Shown: one piece after another, positions 1 through 9,309 of the stretch
Position numbering within the stretch: the first letter of the stretch is position 1
Layout: each line of letters opens with the position of its first letter
From: Thiobacillus sp.
Lineage (GTDB): Bacteria > Pseudomonadota > Gammaproteobacteria > Burkholderiales > Thiobacillaceae
Reading direction: 5' to 3'
Length of the DNA stretch: 31,999 bases
Assembly (NCBI RefSeq): GCF_024708915.1
Contig: NZ_JANJXQ010000256.1
Location: forward strand, 1-31,999
The notes under the pieces: generated by a model
Database searches by the model: none
Told to the model about the DNA's origin: nothing
What the model saw: the letters and a program-made list of their open reading frames with translations, nothing else
Position numbers and translations under genes: made by a program

Positions 1-1
1 G

Positions 2-1144
2 GTGGTGGACAACAAGCCCGGCGCGGCCGGCCTGATCGCGGGCGAGGCGGTGGTCAAGGCGGCGCCCGACGGCATGACGGCGCTGCTGGGCACCACCTCG
101 ACCATGCTGACCAACAAATACCTCTACCAGAAGACCGCCTACGACCCGCTGACCGACCTCACCCCGCTGGTGCGCGTGTGCCTGGCGCCGATCGCCCTGG
201 TGGTCACGGCCGACGCGCCGGCCCGGAACATGCAGGAGTTCATGGCCTGGATCCGCGCCAACAAGGGCAGGCTGTCCTACGGCTCCTACGGCATAGGCTC
301 GCACGGCCAGCTCGCCTGCTCCACGCTCAGCGACATCGCGGGCGCCGACATGTCGCACGTGGCCTACAAGGGCGAGGCGCCGATGGTGCAGGACCTGCTG
401 GGCGGCCAGATCAAGATCGGCATGGGCAGCCTGCTGTCGCTCAAGGCGCACATCGATGCCGGCAAGCTGCGCGCGCTGGCGATGACCGGCCCGCGCCATG
501 CCGTGACGCCTTCTTCCGCATCCGCCCGGCCCGCCCCTGCGGCAAAGCCGCGCGCCGGCGCACCTGAAACAGCCGCCAAAACACTGGCCCCCAGGGTCGC
601 AATCGCCCGCCCCGCTGCCGCGCCCGCCGCGACCGTTCAACCGGAGGCCGCCGCCCCGCCCGCGACAGCCAGGCCGGTGCGTCCGATGCTCGCCTTCGCC
701 GCGCTGGGCCTGCCGATCAGTCGCAGTTTCTGGGGCGGTGAAACGCGCGCCAGCTACACGCAGCGGATGAACCTCGCCTTGCAGCAGGCGGGGCGCGAGG
801 TGTTGCGCATGGACGCCCGCGGACTGGAGCTGGGGCAGACGGCGTTCAATACCTGGTGGAATGAATCAGGGCAGCACCCGCGCAGCCGTGAACTGTGCGA
901 CAGCGCCCCTGCGCCGCACGCACTGCTTTCCGCGCGAGTGGAATCGCCGACAACCAGTTCATCCGCCGAAAGCGCCTACTGGCCGGAATTGAAAATGCGT
1001 CTGTACGTCTGCGCCAACCAGCGGCTGTATCGCCAGCAGAAAACGCTGTCGCCGCAGAACGACGACGTCTGGCCGTTTGCGACCGAACTCAACAGTGAAA
1101 TCGAGCGCTTTATGCGGACGTATCGCGGCGATTTGACGGAATGA
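2..1144 (+). pseudogene. Truncated Bug/TctC solute-binding protein fused in frame to an unrelated tail (5' partial)
   Basis: The open frame runs off the left edge, so the true start and signal peptide are outside. The first ~165 residues match the tripartite tricarboxylate transporter substrate-binding (Bug) family: VVDNKPGAAGLIAGE, KAAPDGMTALLGT, GSYGIGSHGQLACS, VAYKGEAPMVQDLLGGQIK and LRALAMTG are typical core motifs. Bug proteins normally continue past this last motif with a 'P-x-L-P-D-V-P-T' segment and ~90 further residues. Here the frame instead enters a Pro/Ala-rich linker (about nt 510-690) and then a ~150-residue segment with Trp/Cys-containing motifs (SRSFWGGETRASY, FNTWWNESGQHP) that I do not recognise. 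The simplest reading is a deletion or recombination that joined a broken Bug gene to the 3' part of another gene. An assembly join is the alternative. The tail stops 65 bases before the next gene, which reads the same way. Confidence 0.7.
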
Positions 1145-1209
1145 GAAACACCGAAGATTTTTCCAGTCGTGAAGCCGGTCTGCCGAAGACCGCGTCATAG
1201 GAGAGCGAA

Positions 1210-4200
1210 ATGTCCCTATCCGACCCATCCGATCTGCTCGTTTCCGAAGCGCAGCTGCTGCCGCTGGCCGAGGTTCTCAATCTGCCGCCGGACCGGCTTC
1301 TCGGCGTGTCGCCGCAGGCGCTGGCGGCCCTGGCGACGCTCGGCGTGCGCAACGTCTTCGACCTGGCGATGTCGAGCGTATTCAATACCGCGGCGCAGAT
1401 TGAGGATGCCGCCGACAACCCGTCCAATGCAATGAACCGCTTCGGACGGCCTGTTTCGGACCTGCTCAAACCCGGCATCGCGGCAAGCGTCGCCATCCCC
1501 GATCTGCGCAACGCGTCGCTCGCCATCCTTGCCGATGTCACCGACGCCGCCGGAATCCAGGCGGCCCTGGGCGTCATCACGGTGCGGGATCTCTCGGTCT
1601 ATCCGCCGTTTCGCGCCGCCCGCGAAATCCTCAACCGGGTGTTCTTTCCAGAGCAGCTGGAAGGCTTCGATGCAGAGAGTCCGGCAGACCTGATTCCCAA
1701 GTCCGGGGAGTTTCCCACCGAGCGCGTTCAGTACACCTCGCTGGTGCTCGACCAGATCCTGCGCCCGGACAATGCGCCCGCGCTGATCGACCTGGCCGGC
1801 CCCGACTTCACGCCCATCGACGCTGCGCAGGTCGCCGATGCCGATTTTGGTTTCAGCACCCTGGGCCTGGGGATGCTGTTGACCCTGAACCAGTCCTGGT
1901 TCATGCAGGGGGTGACCCTGGGCCACCTGCTGCACAGCATGGCGCTCGCCGCCGGCGAGAGCACGCGCATCGCCGTGATCGACTGGAGCCGCAAGACCAG
2001 CGCCGGACAGACCGAAGTGCTCGGCGAGACCGAAGACCTGAGCCAGGAGACGGCACGGAATCGCAGCATCAGCGAAGTCACCGAGGCGGTTGCACGCGAG
2101 GCGCAAAGCGGTTTTTCGCACACCGAAAGTAAATCGACCACCAAGCAGGCGGGCGCGTCGGCCGGGATTTCGATCGGGCCGTTCGGCGGTGGCGCCAGCG
2201 CAAGCATCTCGAAGACATCGACCTCCGCCGACAGCTATGCCACCAGCGCCGGCAGCCGCGAGGTCGGGGCATCCATGCTGCAGAATGCCAGCGACCGCAC
2301 CCATCAGCACGCGCACGCAGCACGCACCCGGCGCGCTTCGGTCGTGCGCGAAGTGAGCCAGACCGAGCACGAAAGCGTCTCGACGCGCGTCATCACCAAC
2401 TACAACCACATGCACGCGCTGACCGTGCAGTACTACGAAGTGCTGCAGATCTACCGCACCGAAACCTCGCTCGCGCGCTGCGACCGCGTGGTGTTCGTCC
2501 CGTTCAGGCTGATCGACTTCAACAACGTCGATCTGCTGCGGCGTTTCCGCGGCGCGCTCATCGACGCGTCGCTCACCCTGGCGGTGCGCGACGCTTTGCT
2601 GAACTTCGACACCCTCGAACTGGTTCCGGAGCGGCAGGCCGTCTTCCCCGGTCTGGGCGGATCGATCACCGACGTGCTGGCCAACCCGCGCGTCGCCACG
2701 CGGCGCGTGCTGCTGGCACGCAGGCGAACCGACGGGGAAACCGGAACCGAACCAGTGGAGCCGGACGTCGAGCCGCCCGTGCCGCCGCGCCCGCCGCGCC
2801 CCCCTCTGCCGGATGACGTCGCCGACACGCTGTGGGAGCACGCCGCGTCCAGGCTCGCGTCGTTCTTCGGAACGAGCACGGTCCGTCGCGGCTCGCAATC
2901 GCTTTTCGTGCCCTCCGACGTGCGGATCGAGGAAGGTGCGGTGCAAAGCCCCGTGCGTGCGATCAAGCTGGTGTTCGTGCTGCGCGACGGCACGCGCATC
3001 AGCGATCTGTCGGCCAGCGTCGCACTGGCCGACGTCGACCGCATCGCGATCGTGGGCAGCGACCCGGTCGCCGACGTCGCGGCGACCGGCGTGCTCGCCC
3101 TGTCGCGCAACGGCATCGTCTTCCCGCTGGAACTGCCGACAGCGACCGTGGCCAAGGGCGCCACGGAAACCCGGCTGATCGACGTCCGCGCCGCCGGCGC
3201 CGACGTCAACCTGACCCAGCATCTCGGCGACAACCGCCTGCACTACAGCCAGGCGGTGTTCCGCAACCTCGACCCGGCAATGATCGCCGGCCTGCTGTCG
3301 CCTTTCCGCATCACGTTGAACGGCGAGCCGTTCCCGCTGGTGCAGGTGGCCGAGCCGATCCCCCTGCGCATCGTCGGCAACGCGCTGGCGTTCAGAATCA
3401 ACACCGACCCCGTCAACGATGCCGAATGGCGCGCGTTCATGGCGGACCGGGGCTTGACCATCGGCCAGGCCAAGGTCGACATCGTGCCGCTGTCCAGCGG
3501 CGGCATCTTTGCCGAAGCGGTGCTCGGGCGCTTCAATTGCGCCGAACGGCTCGACCTGTCGCGCTTCTTCAACTGGCAGGATTCGCCGATTCCGATCCAG
3601 CCGACCGACATCGCGGCGATCCAGACGGGCACCCGCGCGCAGGCGGAGAACCTCACCCCCGGCCAGTTCAGCACGCCGCTCGTCAACATCACGCCCTTCG
3701 GCGCGCTGCCCGACCCGACCGGGCTTGCCGGCGCGCTCGCGGCGGTACAGAACGGCAGCATGTTCCGCGACATGAGCGGACTGGCCGACACCATCAAGCT
3801 CGCCACCGAAACCGCCAAGCTGTCGGCGGCCGGCGCCACCGCGGTCGGCGCCCAGGCCGGCGAAGCCATGAAGACCGCGGTCAGCGCCGATACCGAGCGG
3901 CGCAAGATTGCAGCCGATCTTGAAAAGGCGAAGGTGCAGGCGGCGACCGACCTGGCCAAGGCCAAGCTCGGCAAGCCGATCCAGGACAAGAACATCACCG
4001 AGGCCGGCGCCGTCGTCAACAAGGAAGAAGAACTCAAGAAAAAGCAGCAGGAGCAGGCGAAGGCCGCCGGCGCCGGCGGGTCGTCAGGCAGCAGCGGTGC
4101 CGGATCGTCCGGCGGGCCTACGGGTGGCGGCGGCAGTGGAAGCGGGGCCGGTGGAGCCCCGGCCGCGCCCCCCCGCTCGACCGGGAATTCGGCCCTCGAC

Positions 4201-5052
4201 CGTATCATCGGCAACGACGAGGCACTGCGCTCGTTCATCGGCCTGTCGGCCGACTCGCCGGTGCCGACCCCCGCAGTCACCGACGAGGGCGTCCCGCTGC
4301 AGAGCTGGGACGTCCATGGGCCGACGTCATTCATGATCCGCCGCTCACCCATCGAGGAACTGGACTTCCCGACGCTTGGCGACGTCAGGAAAATCATCGC
4401 CAAGGGCAACTTCGTCCCGCGCTCGGAAGACCTGACGACGCTGCTGCTCGGCGAACGCAAGGTGTTCGCGACCGGGTTCGATCAGCTGCTGAGCTCGCTC
4501 GCCCTGGTCCCCGCAGGCAGCGTGAAAACCCTGAACATCGTCGCCATCTGCCAGAGCGCGGTCAGCCTCGATTTTCTTTCGGAGCTGGTTTTCACGTCCG
4601 CGGGCGATCTCGGCGACGGCCCCGCCCCCACGAGTGAACGTCTCCTGCAAAACCTCACTCTGGCCGAAGCGGTCGCGCTGCTCGCGGCGCCCGAGTTCAA
4701 CGTGGAGGCGATGGCGGTGAAGCTGAGCGACGTACGCAAGGCATTCCCGGTCGACGGCGAAGTCCGCATCTTCAACCTGTTCAACCCGCTGCGCGAGGAT
4801 TTCGTCCAGGCGCTGGCCAACGTGTTCCAGGTGCGAACGAGCGCCTTTGCGCGCAAACCCGTCCGCGTCCTGGCAACGGTCATCGCCGAAACCGGGGAAA
4901 CAGAAGAGACGCTCGACACGGCTGTGCTCGCGAAGAAGCTCACCATTGGCTTCCTCGGCGACCCGGTGCCGTTCGAGGCCGTTTTCTTCGAGCACCTGCT
5001 GCTGCAGGACCGCGCCCAGACCGGCCTGTTCACGGCCTTCCCGCGGCGCTAA
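1210..5052 (+). CDS. Large multidomain protein of unknown function (1280 aa)
   Basis: I do not recognise a named family. The ATG follows a good ribosome site (AGGAGAG, 1199-1205). No signal peptide or membrane helix is evident, so it is probably cytoplasmic or exported by a dedicated route. Visible layout: an N-terminal helical part with a helix-hairpin-helix-like stretch (residues ~32-53, GVSPQALAALATLGVRNVFD); a conserved-looking core (~226-262, with LGHLLHSMALAAGEST and IAVIDWSRK); a Ser/Thr/Gly/Ala-rich repeat-like part (~275-360); an aromatic strand (~396-416, NYNHMHALTVQYYEVLQIYR); a Pro-rich hinge (~514-536); a second mixed domain; a helical, charged Ala/Lys-rich part (~855-950); a Gly/Ser linker (~953-987); and a ~290-residue C-terminal domain. 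It stands alone between a broken gene and convergent genes. Its stop codon overlaps that of the facing VOC gene by 4 bases. Confidence 0.75.
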   Translation: MSLSDPSDLLVSEAQLLPLAEVLNLPPDRLLGVSPQALAALATLGVRNVFDLAMSSVFNTAAQIEDAADNPSNAMNRFGRPVSDLLKPGIAASVAIPDLRNASLAILADVTDAAGIQAALGVITVRDLSVYPPFRAAREILNRVFFPEQLEGFDAESPADLIPKSGEFPTERVQYTSLVLDQILRPDNAPALIDLAGPDFTPIDAAQVADADFGFSTLGLGMLLTLNQSWFMQGVTLGHLLHSMALAAGESTRIAVIDWSRKTSAGQTEVLGETEDLSQETARNRSISEVTEAVAREAQSGFSHTESKSTTKQAGASAGISIGPFGGGASASISKTSTSADSYATSAGSREVGASMLQNASDRTHQHAHAARTRRASVVREVSQTEHESVSTRVITNYNHMHALTVQYYEVLQIYRTETSLARCDRVVFVPFRLIDFNNVDLLRRFRGALIDASLTLAVRDALLNFDTLELVPERQAVFPGLGGSITDVLANPRVATRRVLLARRRTDGETGTEPVEPDVEPPVPPRPPRPPLPDDVADTLWEHAASRLASFFGTSTVRRGSQSLFVPSDVRIEEGAVQSPVRAIKLVFVLRDGTRISDLSASVALADVDRIAIVGSDPVADVAATGVLALSRNGIVFPLELPTATVAKGATETRLIDVRAAGADVNLTQHLGDNRLHYSQAVFRNLDPAMIAGLLSPFRITLNGEPFPLVQVAEPIPLRIVGNALAFRINTDPVNDAEWRAFMADRGLTIGQAKVDIVPLSSGGIFAEAVLGRFNCAERLDLSRFFNWQDSPIPIQPTDIAAIQTGTRAQAENLTPGQFSTPLVNITPFGALPDPTGLAGALAAVQNGSMFRDMSGLADTIKLATETAKLSAAGATAVGAQAGEAMKTAVSADTERRKIAADLEKAKVQAATDLAKAKLGKPIQDKNITEAGAVVNKEEELKKKQQEQAKAAGAGGSSGSSGAGSSGGPTGGGGSGSGAGGAPAAPPRSTGNSALDRIIGNDEALRSFIGLSADSPVPTPAVTDEGVPLQSWDVHGPTSFMIRRSPIEELDFPTLGDVRKIIAKGNFVPRSEDLTTLLLGERKVFATGFDQLLSSLALVPAGSVKTLNIVAICQSAVSLDFLSELVFTSAGDLGDGPAPTSERLLQNLTLAEAVALLAAPEFNVEAMAVKLSDVRKAFPVDGEVRIFNLFNPLREDFVQALANVFQVRTSAFARKPVRVLATVIAETGETEETLDTAVLAKKLTIGFLGDPVPFEAVFFEHLLLQDRAQTGLFTAFPRR

Positions 5053-5426
5053 GGCGTCTCGACGAACTCCAGTGTGTTGGCGTCCGGGTCACGGCAGAAC
5101 AGCGCCGCGCGGCCCGACTTGCTTGCCGTGTACGGGATTCCGGCCGCGTCAAGACGGCTTTTCAGCGCAGCCATATTGCGCACCGCCAGTGCGATGTGGC
5201 GATCGCGTCCACCGTGCTCGGGGCGTGTCGAGCCGGCGTCGGGGTCGGGCAACTGCATCAGGTGCAGCTGCTGGCCGCCGCCGAGGTCGTACCACACCCC
5301 GGGGTAAGGCAGGTCGGGGCGGTTCGGGTACAACGACAGCCCCAGCACCGATTCGTAAAAAGTCTTGACGCGAGCCAGGTCGGAGACGAGCAAACCGGCG
5401 TGCAGCAGGGCATTGATCTCAGACAT
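5049..5426 (-). CDS. VOC-superfamily (glyoxalase/bleomycin-resistance fold) protein
   Basis: This 125-residue protein has the paired beta-alpha-beta-beta-beta pattern of the vicinal-oxygen-chelate fold. It opens with LLHAGLLVSDLARVKTFYE, where the early His is a usual metal ligand, followed by QLHLMQLPDP, DRHIALAVRN (His) and the closing DPDANTLEFVE (Glu). These are the four positions that bind the divalent metal in glyoxalase I and related dioxygenases. The substrate cannot be told from sequence; lyase, isomerase, dioxygenase and resistance proteins share this fold. The start overlaps the end of the upstream EamA transporter gene by 8 bases, so the two are probably co-transcribed and translationally coupled. 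It converges on the 1280-residue gene with overlapping stops. Confidence 0.85.
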   Translation of the reverse strand: MSEINALLHAGLLVSDLARVKTFYESVLGLSLYPNRPDLPYPGVWYDLGGGQQLHLMQLPDPDAGSTRPEHGGRDRHIALAVRNMAALKSRLDAAGIPYTASKSGRAALFCRDPDANTLEFVETP

Positions 5427-6321
5427 GGCGTGCCTCTTTGAGCTGGTCGTCTTCCATATGGCCGGAAAACAGGCTGGCGGTAATGATCATGGCAGCGCCA
5501 ATCCATTCCTGCACGCCCATGCGCTCATCGGACAGGAAATAGGAGGCAACTGCCGCGACCACCAGCTCGGACAGGAAGATCACGATGGCCTGGTTGGCGG
5601 GCACGCGTGCGAGGCCGTACTGCACCGCATAGGTCATGCTGCCGATGGCGAGGCCAACGCCGAGCAGCAGCAGCCAGGTCTGCATTCCGGCATCTGCCAT
5701 GAAATCGAGTTCAGCCGGCTTGAGCGCCAGTCCGATCAGCGTCAGCACCACCACCCCCGCCCACACGGTGACGGCCTTGGCGCCCTCGGTGACGCCGTCG
5801 AGATGGCGGCTGATGACATTGCTCATGGCAAATGCCACCCCCGCCGACAGCGCCAGCCATTCGGCGCGGCTAGCCGGCAGCGGCCATTCGCCCGGCTGCC
5901 ACAGCATCACCAGCGCGCCGCCCGCTGCCAGCGCCATCACCGCCCAGCCGGCGCGGTTGAGCTTTTCGTGCAGCAGAAAGCGGGCGAACAGCACGGTCCA
6001 CAGCGGCGACAGAAAAAACAGCAGCAGCACCCGCACCACCTCGCCCTGCAGCATCGCCAGCACATAAGCCAGGTTGGTCCAGCCCGCTGCCAGCCCCAGC
6101 GCGGCCAGCCACATCCAGCGGCTGCGCGCGTTCCTGAGCTCGCGGCCATGCAGCCAGCCAAACACCAGCAGCGGCACGACGTAGGTGATGAAACTCGATG
6201 CGATGCCGCCGACGCCCGCGTCGTTGAGCAGCCGGTAGGGATACCACATCAGCCCCCACAAGGTGGCGGCATAGACCAGGCTGCCGATGGCGAGGGTGCG
6301 CTGCAGGGGAATCGAGGGCAT
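5419..6321 (-). CDS. EamA-family (drug/metabolite superfamily) transporter
   Basis: A 300-residue integral inner-membrane protein with about ten hydrophobic segments arranged as two EamA repeats, the normal size for the family. Typical segments include an N-terminal TLWGLMWYPYRLLNDAG and the second-repeat end GVGLAIGSMTYAVQYGLARV followed by ALVPANQ-like VPANQAIVIFLSEL. Members export amino acids, metabolites or drugs; the substrate here is unknown. It is read away from dapC, and the two starts are 42 bases apart, so their promoters share a very short divergent region. No clear ribosome site precedes the ATG at 6321, so the true start could lie slightly downstream. The VOC gene follows with an 8-base overlap. 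Confidence 0.85.
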   Translation of the reverse strand: MPSIPLQRTLAIGSLVYAATLWGLMWYPYRLLNDAGVGGIASSFITYVVPLLVFGWLHGRELRNARSRWMWLAALGLAAGWTNLAYVLAMLQGEVVRVLLLFFLSPLWTVLFARFLLHEKLNRAGWAVMALAAGGALVMLWQPGEWPLPASRAEWLALSAGVAFAMSNVISRHLDGVTEGAKAVTVWAGVVVLTLIGLALKPAELDFMADAGMQTWLLLLGVGLAIGSMTYAVQYGLARVPANQAIVIFLSELVVAAVASYFLSDERMGVQEWIGAAMIITASLFSGHMEDDQLKEARHV

Positions 6322-6328
6322 GGGGCTT

Positions 6329-6334
6329 TATAAT
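6329..6334 (+). promoter_or_regulatory. Probable -10 box of the dapC promoter
   Basis: A perfect TATAAT lies 28 bases upstream of the dapC ATG at 6363, inside the 42-base divergent gap with the EamA gene. No good TTGACA-like element is seen 16-18 bases further upstream, so the promoter may be weak or activator-dependent. The in-frame upstream ATG at 6333 overlaps this box and is therefore an unlikely start. Confidence 0.45.
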
Positions 6335-6362
6335 GCGGGGCTTAATCAGAATCCAGACAGCA

Positions 6363-7628
6363 ATGAATCCGCGTCTCGAACAACTCCATCCCTATCCGTT
6401 TCAAAAGTTGCGCGAACTGTTCGCGGGGGTAACGCCGAATCCCGACCTCGCGCCGATCAACCTGTCGATCGGCGAACCCAAGCATCCGACCCCGCAGTTC
6501 ATCAAGGATGCGCTGATCGCAGGCTTGGGCGGGCTGGCGAATTATCCCATCACTCAGGGCTCGGATGCGCTGCGCGATGCGATCGCCGCGTGGGCGCAGC
6601 GCCGTTATGGCGTGACACTCGATCCGGCGACCGAGGTGCTGCCGGTCAACGGTTCGCGCGAGGCGCTGTTTGCGTTCGCCCAGGCCGCGGTCGACTCTAC
6701 CCGCCACGGCCGCCGCACGGTCGTCTCGCCCAACCCGTTCTACCAGATCTACGAAGGCGCAGCCCTGCTCGCCGGCGCCCGCCCCTTCTTCCTCAATACG
6801 CTGCCGGAAAATGGCTTCAGGATGGACTGGTCGCGCGTGCCGGAAGACGTGTGGGAAAGCATCAGCCTGGTCTATGTCTGTTCGCCCGGCAACCCCACCG
6901 GCAAGGTGATCTCGCTGGACGACTGGAAAGTATTGTTCGAGTTGTCGGACCGGCACGGCTTCGTCATTGCGGCCGACGAGTGCTACTCGGAAATCTATTT
7001 CCCTCTCCCCAACCCTCTCCCGCTTGCGGGAGAGGGAGCAAGCGCTGGGCCCAAAGCGATCAACGAAGGCAAGCCGCCGCTCGGCGCGCTCACCGCCGCG
7101 CAGCAGCTCGGCCGCGGCTTCAGGAACCTGATCGTGTTCAACTCGCTATCCAAGCGCTCCAATGTGCCCGGCCTGCGCTCCGGCATGGTGGCGGGCGACA
7201 GCGGGGTGATCAGGAAATTCCTGCTCTACCGCACCTATCACGGCAGCGCGATGAGCCCGGCGGTGCAGGCTGCCAGCATCGCGGCCTGGAACGACGAGGC
7301 GCACGTGGCCGAGAACCGCCGCCAGTACGCCGAAAAATTCGCCGCCGTGATGCCGATCCTGAAGGACGTGCTGCAGTTCGACGCGCCCGACGCCGCCTTC
7401 TACCTGTGGGCGCGGGTGCCGGGCGGCGACGATGCCGCATTCGCCCGCGGCCTGTACGAAACGCAGCACGTCACCGTGCTGCCCGGCAGCTTCCTCGCGC
7501 GCGACGCCGCCAACCTCAATCCGGGCAAGGGCTTCGTCCGCATCGCCCTGGTGGACGGCCTGGATGCCTGCGTCGAGGCCGCACACCGCATCGCGATTCA
7601 CGCCAGATCCCTCACCCCTCACGCCTAA
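6363..7628 (+). CDS. dapC: Succinyldiaminopimelate transaminase
   Basis: This is a PLP-dependent fold-type I aminotransferase that converts N-succinyl-2-amino-6-ketopimelate to N-succinyl-LL-DAP in the succinylase route to meso-DAP and lysine. The N-terminus ([19 protein letters not shown]) is characteristic of Dap[35 protein letters not shown] and the PLP-lysine motif [15 protein letters not shown] are all present. The start is set by the family N-terminus; no strong ribosome site is visible. Between DECYSEIYF and the PLP lysine there is an insertion of about 20 residues (from residue ~213). It is encoded by a palindromic repeat at 7001-7036 plus ~25 further bases and is absent from the family pattern I know. 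The frame is kept, so the enzyme may still work. dapD follows 31 bases later. Confidence 0.92.
   Translation: MNPRLEQLHPYPFQKLRELFAGVTPNPDLAPINLSIGEPKHPTPQFIKDALIAGLGGLANYPITQGSDALRDAIAAWAQRRYGVTLDPATEVLPVNGSREALFAFAQAAVDSTRHGRRTVVSPNPFYQIYEGAALLAGARPFFLNTLPENGFRMDWSRVPEDVWESISLVYVCSPGNPTGKVISLDDWKVLFELSDRHGFVIAADECYSEIYFPLPNPLPLAGEGASAGPKAINEGKPPLGALTAAQQLGRGFRNLIVFNSLSKRSNVPGLRSGMVAGDSGVIRKFLLYRTYHGSAMSPAVQAASIAAWNDEAHVAENRRQYAEKFAAVMPILKDVLQFDAPDAAFYLWARVPGGDDAAFARGLYETQHVTVLPGSFLARDAANLNPGKGFVRIALVDGLDACVEAAHRIAIHARSLTPHA
7001..7036. repeat. Short palindromic (REP-like) repeat inserted in dapC
   Basis: The stretch has the form CCCTCTCCCCAA followed by an 11-base perfect stem (CCCTCTCCCGC, 7013-7023, with GCGGGAGAGGG, 7026-7036) around a 2-base loop. 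The same core, CCCTCTCCCGC-AA-GCGGG next to a CCCCAACCCTCT-type arm, recurs at 21769-21861 in sdhE. Such repeats are usually intergenic. This copy lies inside a reading frame and is translated as [12 protein letters not shown]. Confidence 0.85.
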
Positions 7629-7659
7629 TAACCCATCACTTATTTTCAAGGAACCCATC

Positions 7660-8484
7660 ATGCAAGAGTTGCAGAACATCATCGAAGACGCTTTCGAGCG
7701 CCGTGCCGACATCACTCCGCGCAATGCCGACGCCAAGCTCAAGGATGCCGTCATGTCGGTGATCGAGATGCTCGACCGCGGCCAGCTGCGCGTCGCCGAG
7801 CGTGCCGAAGGCCAGAACTGGATCACCCACCAGTGGCTCAAGAAGGCGGTGCTGCTGTCGTTCCGCCTGGAAGACAACGCCTTCATCAAGGGCGGTTTCA
7901 CCAATTACTTCGACAAGGTGCCGAGCAAGTTCGCCGACTACAACAGCCGTGACTTCCGCGAAGGCGGCTTCCGCGTGGTGCCGCCCGCGGCGGCACGGCG
8001 CGGCGCCTACATCGGCAAGAACGTGGTGCTGATGCCGAGCTACGTCAACATCGGCGCCTACGTCGACGAAGGCACCATGGTCGACACCTGGGCCACCGTC
8101 GGTTCCTGCGCGCAGATCGGCAAGAACGTGCACCTCTCCGGCGGCGTCGGCATCGGCGGCGTGCTCGAACCGGTGCAGGCCAATCCCACCATCATCGGCG
8201 ACAACTGCTTCGTCGGCGCGCGTTCCGAGGTGGTCGAGGGCGTGATCGTCGAGGACAACTGCGTGATTTCGATGGGCGTGTACATCGGCCAGAGCACCAA
8301 GATCTACGATCGCGAAACCGGCGAAGTGCATTACGGCCGCGTGCCCGCCGGCTCGGTGGTGGTGTCCGGCAACCTGCCGTCGAAGGACGGCAGCTACAGT
8401 CTGTATTGCGCGGTGATCGTGAAGAAGGTCGATGCCAAGACCCTGTCCAAGGTCGGCATCAACGAACTGCTGCGTGGAATCTGA
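7660..8484 (+). CDS. dapD: 2,3,4,5-tetrahydropyridine-2,6-dicarboxylate N-succinyltransferase
   Basis: The enzyme transfers succinyl from succinyl-CoA to tetrahydrodipicolinate, the step just before DapC. The predicted protein is 274 residues, the same length as E. coli DapD. The N-terminal helical domain ([20 protein letters not shown]) is followed by a left-handed beta-helix of hexapeptide repeats (from about residue 105: [19 protein letters not shown], then GCNCFVG-type turns such as [17 protein letters not shown]). The C-terminal [18 protein letters not shown] is typical. AAGGAA lies 6 bases before the ATG at 7660. dapC is directly upstream; dapE is not in the window. The pair is likely one transcription unit. 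Confidence 0.96.
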   Translation: MQELQNIIEDAFERRADITPRNADAKLKDAVMSVIEMLDRGQLRVAERAEGQNWITHQWLKKAVLLSFRLEDNAFIKGGFTNYFDKVPSKFADYNSRDFREGGFRVVPPAAARRGAYIGKNVVLMPSYVNIGAYVDEGTMVDTWATVGSCAQIGKNVHLSGGVGIGGVLEPVQANPTIIGDNCFVGARSEVVEGVIVEDNCVISMGVYIGQSTKIYDRETGEVHYGRVPAGSVVVSGNLPSKDGSYSLYCAVIVKKVDAKTLSKVGINELLRGI

Positions 8485-8532
8485 GCCTCAGCCCCGGTAT
8501 TGCCGGTTTATCGTTTCGGAAAAGGAGACGTC

Positions 8533-9309
8533 ATGAAGCGCACCCTCGTCGTCACCGCATTGCTCGCCGTCGGCCTGACGGCATGTCAGGAGAATCCGGT
8601 ATCCGGCCGCAGGCAGCTGGCACTGGTATCCGAGGAACAGGCGCAGTCTTCGTCGGCGCAGGCTTACGCGCAGACGCTGAACGAGGCGCAGAAGAAGGGC
8701 CAGCTCAGCACCGATGCGGCGCTGAATAGCCGCGTCAAGCGCATCACCGACCGCCTGATCACGCAGGCAGGCAACATGTATGCGCCCAGCCGCGAATGGA
8801 AATGGTCGGTCGCGGTGATCGACGAGCCGACGCTCAACGCCTGGTGCATGCCGGGCGGCAAGATGGCGATCTACACCGGCATCATCGAAAAACTGAAACT
8901 CTCCGACGACGAAATCGCCCAGATCATGGGCCACGAGATCGCCCACGCCATACTCGGCCATGGCCGCGAGCGCATGTCGCGCGCCATGGCCATGCAGGGC
9001 GGTATGACGCTCGGCTCCATCGTCGCCGGCCGCGACCTCAGCGTGCTGTCGCCGGTGGCCGACATTGCGCTGACCCTGCCCAACAGCCGCGCCGGCGAAA
9101 GCGAGGCCGACCGCTACGGCATCGAACTCGCCGCCCGCGCCGGATTCGATCCGCGCGCCGCAGTGCGCCTGTGGGAAAAAATGAGCGCTGCTGGCAACGG
9201 CGGCTCGCCGCAATTCCTCAGTACCCATCCCTCCCCCGACAACCGCATCCAGGCACTGAACGCGCTGGTGCCGCAGATGATGCCCATTTACGAGAAAGCA
9301 CGCCGATGA
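8533..9309 (+). CDS. M48-family zinc metalloprotease, lipoprotein
   Basis: A 258-residue envelope protease. The N-terminus is a lipoprotein signal (hydrophobic core ending LTAC, modified Cys at about residue 19), so the mature protein is probably lipid-anchored in the periplasm. The zinc site is HEIAH at residues 134-138, with the downstream ExxxD helix (GESEADRYG, Glu189 and Asp193) as third ligand and helper. The late FLSTHPSPDNRIQAL motif is typical of M48 lipoproteins such as LoiP/YcaL, which degrade or help fold outer-membrane proteins. AAAGGAGA ends 5 bases before the ATG at 8533, which fixes the start. The stop overlaps the next start as ATGA. Confidence 0.92.
   Translation: MKRTLVVTALLAVGLTACQENPVSGRRQLALVSEEQAQSSSAQAYAQTLNEAQKKGQLSTDAALNSRVKRITDRLITQAGNMYAPSREWKWSVAVIDEPTLNAWCMPGGKMAIYTGIIEKLKLSDDEIAQIMGHEIAHAILGHGRERMSRAMAMQGGMTLGSIVAGRDLSVLSPVADIALTLPNSRAGESEADRYGIELAARAGFDPRAAVRLWEKMSAAGNGGSPQFLSTHPSPDNRIQALNALVPQMMPIYEKARR

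Noticed and set aside
1216..3243. A 675-residue minus-strand open frame opposite the 1280-residue gene
   Set aside because: GC-rich shadow frame with Arg/Ala/Gly/His bias and no motif; the plus-strand frame has the ribosome site and domain-like layout.
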